Positions 59,012-64,000 of a DNA stretch of 64,000 bases are shown in pieces. The stretch lies in assembly GCA_947034895.1 (NCBI GenBank), contig OX344763.1:60283093-60347092 (forward strand). Reading direction: 5' to 3'. Below the pieces are notes generated by a model. It was not told the origin of the DNA. It saw only the letters and a program-made list of their open reading frames with translations, and did not search any database. Positions within the stretch are counted from its first letter, which is position 1; the number at the start of each line of letters is the position of its first letter. The position numbers were made by a program, and so were the translations under genes. Source of the DNA: Rhytidiadelphus loreus (taxonomy: Eukaryota; Streptophyta; Bryopsida; Hypnales; Hylocomiaceae).

Positions 59012-59187
59012 ATAAGTCACAATTAATCCAATGGACAATTGTAAATTCTTTTTGCGGCACTACAATTTTCTTTGATGTCATGTACATATGTAATCTTGTA
59101 TGTCAAGTAAATAAATAATACAAGGTTTCACTAGCAATGTACAGTCTACAATGCATATGGCTCCTTATTCCATCTTTTAAGTTTTAA

Positions 59188-60124
59188 CCCCTAAAGTCCC
59201 AAGGCCTCTTTTCTGTCAAAAACCACTCAAAATTGTCATTTCTATAGCAAAGTGCAATAAAAAAATTAAAATGCTCTTTTTGGCATATCTAACCGTAGGA
59301 TATTGTACTAGACTAGTATAAGTCTATAAGAATGTGTGGAAGAAATTTCAAAATTCTTGACTTTGTAGATTGCAAGATATTTGCGTTTCAAGTGAAATAA
59401 AATAAAAATTGGTACCTTACTCAACTACAATTCCTGGTTTTGAAGCTTCATAACTTAAAATTTTGCTCTATTGATTTTGAAATTCTAATTTTATATGTTA
59501 GATATTTGAGTTGAGACTGTAGGAAAAAAAATTAAGGAAAAAATCACTTAGTTTTCACTCATTAAAAAATTGTTAAGTAGAAGTAGGTTCAAGATTGAAA
59601 GAAAATCTAAATTGTTAATAGCTTTAAGATGGAATTGAAATACACCAATCTCAACGGTGAGATTGTTCTACCTAAAGATCTTAACCTTGTGAAACTTGTT
59701 TTTTGGAAGAAATGCAAAAATTGAGGTCAGAAATGAATCCTACAAGTTGTTTTTTCTGGAAGGTTCTCGAATAATTGCCCCCAAAACAAGATTGTCTATA
59801 ACTTTCACATAACAAGTCCAAATGAAAGAAATCAAAGCTTCCCATGTACATAAAAATATAATCTATACAAAATTATAATTATTTTGAATATTTTCCTTGA
59901 AGTTTTTTTGAAGTTTTTTTTCTGCCCGCCAAACTAAAAAAAGGGCTTCTTGTGCCATAACTTTTGCTCCCAGACTCCGATTGAAATAAAAATTATATTT
60001 TCGGAAAGCTTATGACTTTATCTATCTTCACTCAAAATTTCAGAAGATTACATCAAATATTGAGACCGTAAGAGCCTGCCCGAAATCTATTTTGTCCCCG
60101 GAGGGGTTAATGGGACTTTAGGGG
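59188..60124. mobile_element. TTAA-flanked non-autonomous element, copy 5 (937 bp)
   Basis: Perfect 13-bp inverted ends CCCCTAAAGTCCC..GGGACTTTAGGGG between TTAA at 59184-59187 and 60125-60128. The clearest copy of the family. Confidence 0.8.
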
Positions 60125-60505
60125 TTAACCCACTTCTTTTTGTAGTGAAATGCCTATAATGCAAGGAAATAGGCTTTGGGCCTTTAGGGATTATTAGTTT
60201 TGTCTCATCAATTTATACGGAGGAAATAGCGGATTAGTAGTATTGTCCTCTTGTGTAATTTGGGGCTTTTGGGCCACAAATTGGATATTTTCTTGCATTC
60301 CTTATCCAGTTATCTCTTGACATATAATTGTGTGCTTGTATTTTTTTGGATTTATGAAAATTACTAATTTCAATTTCAAAATAGGTATAAGGGGCTTGTG
60401 ACTTTTTATGGAGGTGACTATAGACTTGTAGTATACTTGTTCATTTGCAGATTGTATTTCCAATTTCTATATTTTTTGACCTCAAAGAAGGGATGGTTGT
60501 CTTAA

Positions 60506-61460
60506 CCCCTAATAGACTACAACCCTTTTTTTGGTCAAAAGCCACTTAAAACTGTCATTTCTGCTCCATTCATCCATGAAAACAAAAAAATAGTAAAATT
60601 TTAGAATCTAACCATAGGATCTTGTACTCTACTTACCTAAGATGATGTGATAAAAATATCAAGAAGTTTGACCGTACAGATTGGAAGATATGAGCATTCA
60701 AAGTTGGAAAAGAAAGTTTTCTTAAACTCTGGTTTGCAACTTTAGACGACTTTGTCCTCCATTTGTGGAAGTTTTTTTCACTAAAGAGTAAAGACCTTCA
60801 ATTTAATTTTTTTTCTATTGGCGAATTGAGCTGAGAGATTAGGACAAAAAATTCAAAAAAAGAAGACTTTGTTTTCATTCTTTCAAAATTTATTAAATAG
60901 ATGTTGGTTCAAGATTGAAAGAAAAACTAAATTACAAATATCTCATAAATGGAAATGAAACAAAATAATCTTAATGGTGAAATTGTTTGAGCAATCAAAA
61001 CCAAGGTTTTCCCAAAAAGAAAATTGGAAAATTATGAAAATTGCATTTACAAATGAATCGTACAAGTTGTTTTCCTATATGATGTATAGTTGTATGATTC
61101 CTAATGATCTCAAATTTTTTCAGGCATGTATCCAAGAAGATGTGGAAAATGAATCCAAAGAGTTTCAACCATTTTGGACATTCTTTCATACCAAATTACC
61201 AATGAGGCCTTCAAAAGTGCAGCTGCACAAATTTCCACAGGGCCCTAAAAATAAATGAACACTTCAAATGTTAATATCTTGCAATCTACATGGTGCAAAT
61301 TTCTGAAATTTTTTCCACACGTTTTGGAACGAGTTCAAGAGAACATCCTATGGTTACACATTTTTGGAATTTTTATCTTTCTTTCTTTGGATACATGTAC
61401 AACAGTACAAGAAGTGGTAGTTTGGAACCTTTTTTGGTGAAAACATAGACAAGACCATTT
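60506..61460. mobile_element. TTAA-type element, copy 6
   Basis: The left end CCCCTAATAGACT follows TTAA (60502-60505); the right end near CATTTAGGGTTTAG is eroded. Interior matches copy 5. The ORF 60974-61258 inside is incidental. Confidence 0.55.
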
Positions 61461-61747
61461 AGGGTTTAGTCAGAATTACCATTGACCAAAGATTTGGAAT
61501 CCAAAGTAATATAGATAATATTCAAAATGAAAGCAATATAAAATTGCAATACGCGAATACATTCACCGCATTGAAGAATGAAGAGGAATCTTCAAATAAC
61601 TCTAAACCACGGAGAAGGATAAGCGCATCTGCATACTTTTATACCATATAGGCATTTGACCGTTCTAGTGGCCTTACATAACATAGGTTTTTACGATAAT
61701 GCTTATCCAACTATATGTACGTAGAACTAACTAACAATCCTTATAGC

Positions 61748-64000
61748 TTATTCTATAAGAGTTATTTCGACATGTGAACCACTTCCTTGACCATGTGATT
61801 CACTATTTGATGGCCCGCCTACCTCAAGCCGACGCTTGCCACGTGTTCGCGAAGCGGTCCGTCTGCATTCAAAATAGACTCCAACATGTTGGAGTCTTTT
61901 AGAGCTTCGAGGGTCCTCTTTGTTTGTGGGGAGTGTTCTTCGAGAAGATAGTCGAGTGCCTGACTTTGGTAATAAGGCCCGTATGCAGACTCAAGGTATT
62001 GCATGTCATTCAATTCTTCCAGCGACGCATTTCCGTGGTCGACCACTCTTTTTCCTTGTAAATTCCAACGATGACCTTGCGGATGAGGACCCCACTTGAA
62101 GGATTTTGAATTGATGTCAAAATATCCACCAAGGCATTGGTAGAAAAATGCCCTCCTACCTTCATTTTGAGGGCCACTTCCCATGAGCCTCGGAGCAACT
62201 CTAGTAATTTCAGCTAGGTCGGTTTCCCAATTGAGTTGCGAGCTGGCAATACCTTTTTCCAAATCATGTTCCGCTTGTCTCCAGCTCCAAAGCAAATCTT
62301 TGCCCCAAAATTTGGTCGCCCCCGTCGTGTCACTATTGTGCTCCCAAGAAGGTGGCATGTAAGTCTTCAAATTGAACATGGCATATAGACGGTCATGGAA
62401 GGGTGCTGAACAAATCATACAACGCCGTCTAATTAGACATTGCGTGATGAGACATTGAGGATGGTAGATATGTGCACAAGATCCAAGTGCCCATCCTCCT
62501 TCAGGTCCAAATTGCTCCAAACAAATAGGGCATTTCGTGTGGTCCAAGACAAACTGTGTGGGCTTTGGCCACAATAATTTATGCTCCTCCTCTTTGAAGT
62601 GGCATGACTTTTGGTTTAAATGGTCCCAACCATTGTGTATCCAATCTATTACATCCTTTTCAGGAACCATGGGCATATCATCAGGATACATGTCCTCTAA
62701 CAAAGGCCACGACGTCAGTCCGTTCTCTCGTTTTGGAGCATTTGCAATGAAGTTTTTGGAAACTTTTTCCAACTCCTTTGCAACTTGCTGTGATCTATCC
62801 ACTGAAAGAATGCAAGCAACCTTCCAATGGTAGTATGTAGCTGCCAACTCTACCAACCGCCCTTGAAGTGTCAAGTTCTCCGCTTGAAGTTCCAATCCCT
62901 TTTCTGAGGCTACCAAGCTCGGAAGCGCAGGGAAAGAAAGAGAATCTTCGGTCTCTTGGAGGTCACATACGGGATTGGACCTATCTCCCATGATGGCAGC
63001 AGGACTTGCAATAGGGAAGTATGCTACTCGCTTTGCACGTTTTGAAGCAGGAGAAGGGTGATCGATGTTATTTGTAAGATCCCCTACCACCTTGTCTAAT
63101 TGCATCGGATTATGGTCAATTAAACTATCGTCCATATCCGACAAAGAAAATTGCTCTTTTTCTCTAAAGCTTTTCAGCTCCGAACATTGCTGAGAAATGA
63201 TGGTTTTCTGTTGTTTGCCTTCATCTTGCAGTTTCTTCAATGCACATTGCAAGGAGGCAATCATGGTATCTTTGGTCTTCAATAAAACCAAAGCCTATGC
63301 CAAAGTCATAGAGTTCACCCTTGTGGCCACTTGAGGTTGAGGATCTGGAGTGGCATGAGCTACTTCCATGGTAGTGTCATCGTCCTGTCCAAAGTCAAAG
63401 ACTGTGCTGGCATCTCGTTGTGGCAAAACATCATTTGGAACAGCTGCCGATGTTAATCTAGAACCAATTTGTGTGGTAGATCGTTGCACTTTCGAAGGTT
63501 GTTTAGCTCTACGTCCTTGTGATGGCCCAGCTCCATCGTCCATCACAGCCTGCCCCTCAGAAGGGACAACAACCTCCTCAATAACTCGTGCGGTTCTAGT
63601 AATTCAAGTACCATCAGAGTCATTATCTTCTTCAGATTCCTCAATGTCTACTTCCTCAGGCTGGATAGCTTTATATGCACTTCGAATTTGTCCCAACCCT
63701 CCTTCCGGGAAAGGCAAAACACCTCTTGGTATTAAACCACTTTCTGGCCGTTGTATGTACGTGGTCTCTTTAACTGTTGTCCAATCAACCTCCTTGTTTA
63801 GTGCCACCTCAACGTATGCGCCTCGAGCAAGGAAAAGAGACACCTCATTTCTTTCAACAAACGGGGTCCGGTAGAGGATTTGCCACAATTCGAAGCACCT
63901 TTGTGTGAAAGCCTCATCTTCACAGTACTTCAAATTGGCTTTGTTGGTGTGACGGTTATAATGATGTCGCCATGCCGGAAAGAATTTGTCGATGTGACAC
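61748..64000 (-). pseudogene. Outer cargo gene E: WCHI domain, coiled coil, RING-H2 (5' end outside window)
   Basis: Reading from the right edge, coding starts mid-domain at CHIDKFFPAWRHH and continues through AYVEVALNKEVDW, an acidic linker, a coiled coil, ATYYHWKVACILSVDRSQQ and RING-H2 CPIC-x13-CAH-x2-H-x2-C-x10-CMIC. Lesions: TGA at 63604-63606 (Arg CGN position in E'), TAG at 63295-63297 and a 1-nt deletion near 61862. With the last corrected, the frame continues as SRTRGKRRLEVGG to TAA at 61748-61750. The start is expected about 240 bp past the window. Ubiquitin-ligase-like by family; this copy is dead. Confidence 0.82.

Larger units (their letters stand above)
14660..64000. mobile_element. 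Outer giant hAT element (left end visible, right end outside window)
   Basis: The left terminus CAGGGTTGTCTTGTCGGACA is followed by TCTAATAGACGT and GTCG-rich subterminal words, then a motif array. It is homologous to the left end of the inner element (23049). Inside are hAT transposase (-), gene C (- , split by the inner element), kinase (+), D (+) and E (-, running off the edge). Gene order and spacing match the inner element. Without the inner insertion and one target copy it would be about 25-26 kb. By analogy with the inner copy the right terminus should lie roughly 1 kb past the window. Confidence 0.8.

Noticed and set aside
1..64000. Endogenous virus or LTR retrotransposon
   Set aside because: No capsid, polymerase, reverse transcriptase or integrase motifs were recognised; the mobile-element ends seen are hAT, CACTA and TTAA types.

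Overview
This is a eukaryotic nuclear window, most likely from the green-plant lineage. The evidence is plant-type hAT transposases with a DUF659-like core and a hATC tail, a CACTA-type foldback MITE, canonical GT-AG introns, and a plant-like 'DLNG' subfamily of FCP1/NIF phosphatase. The abundance of decayed repeats and atypical gene families would suit a large streptophyte genome (charophyte alga or early-diverging land plant). The species cannot be fixed from sequence alone. No LTR or LINE reverse transcriptase, rRNA or bona fide tRNA gene was seen.

Left part (1-14.25 kb). G-rich minisatellites are followed by two tandem paralogous multi-exon pseudogenes, A (about 1.9-7.7 kb) and B (9.57-14.03 kb). 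Both encode a DGQHR/ParB-like N-terminal half, a long charged linker and a C-terminal FCP1/NIF-type HAD phosphatase. Their introns carry short perfect palindromes, and each paralogue has its own palindrome class (TATCCTCGGGTCGAGGATA type in A, AGCTCGAATCGAGCT type in B). B is cut off inside the phosphatase catalytic motif by a 217-bp hAT-like MITE.

Right part (14.66-64 kb). I read this as two nested giant hAT transposons. The inner one is complete: perfect 10-bp inverted ends CAGGGTTGTC/GACAACCCTG at 23049 and 47805, flanked by the identical 8-bp target duplication TCTTCTAG, 24,757 bp in all. It carries, in order, a hAT transposase (-), coiled-coil gene C' (-), a protein kinase (-), coiled-coil gene D (+) and RING-finger gene E' (-). 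The outer element has the same left end at 14660 and the same order (hAT -, C -, kinase +, D +, E -), and runs off the window. The inner element sits inside the outer element's gene C. Removing it and one target copy rejoins C in frame, giving a length (528 aa) that matches inner C' (525 aa). Inner kinase and inner D are open; every outer gene is broken, as expected of the older copy.

The cargo genes look like one system. C, D and E share a related N-terminal domain (motif around W-C-H-I-x-K-x-F-P). All nine visible cargo/transposase 5' regions have an array of a 14-bp motif, ACCCG-NNNN-CGCCC, 140-350 bp upstream of the start, mostly reading in the gene's sense direction. The same arrays lie just inside the element ends. 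Six genes also share a ~40-bp promoter-like block between array and ATG. The two transposases and E' have TATA boxes instead.

Interruptions in A, B, the transposases, C' and E are mostly single stop codons TAG/TGA/TAA at positions consistent with CAG/CGA/CAA changed by C-to-T, in otherwise open frames. That is what cytosine deamination in methylated, silenced DNA would leave. The remaining DNA is AT-rich and full of short non-autonomous repeats with TTAA-flanked CCCCTAAAG ends, a 2-kb inverted repeat around the inner kinase, SINE-like hairpin repeats and satellites.
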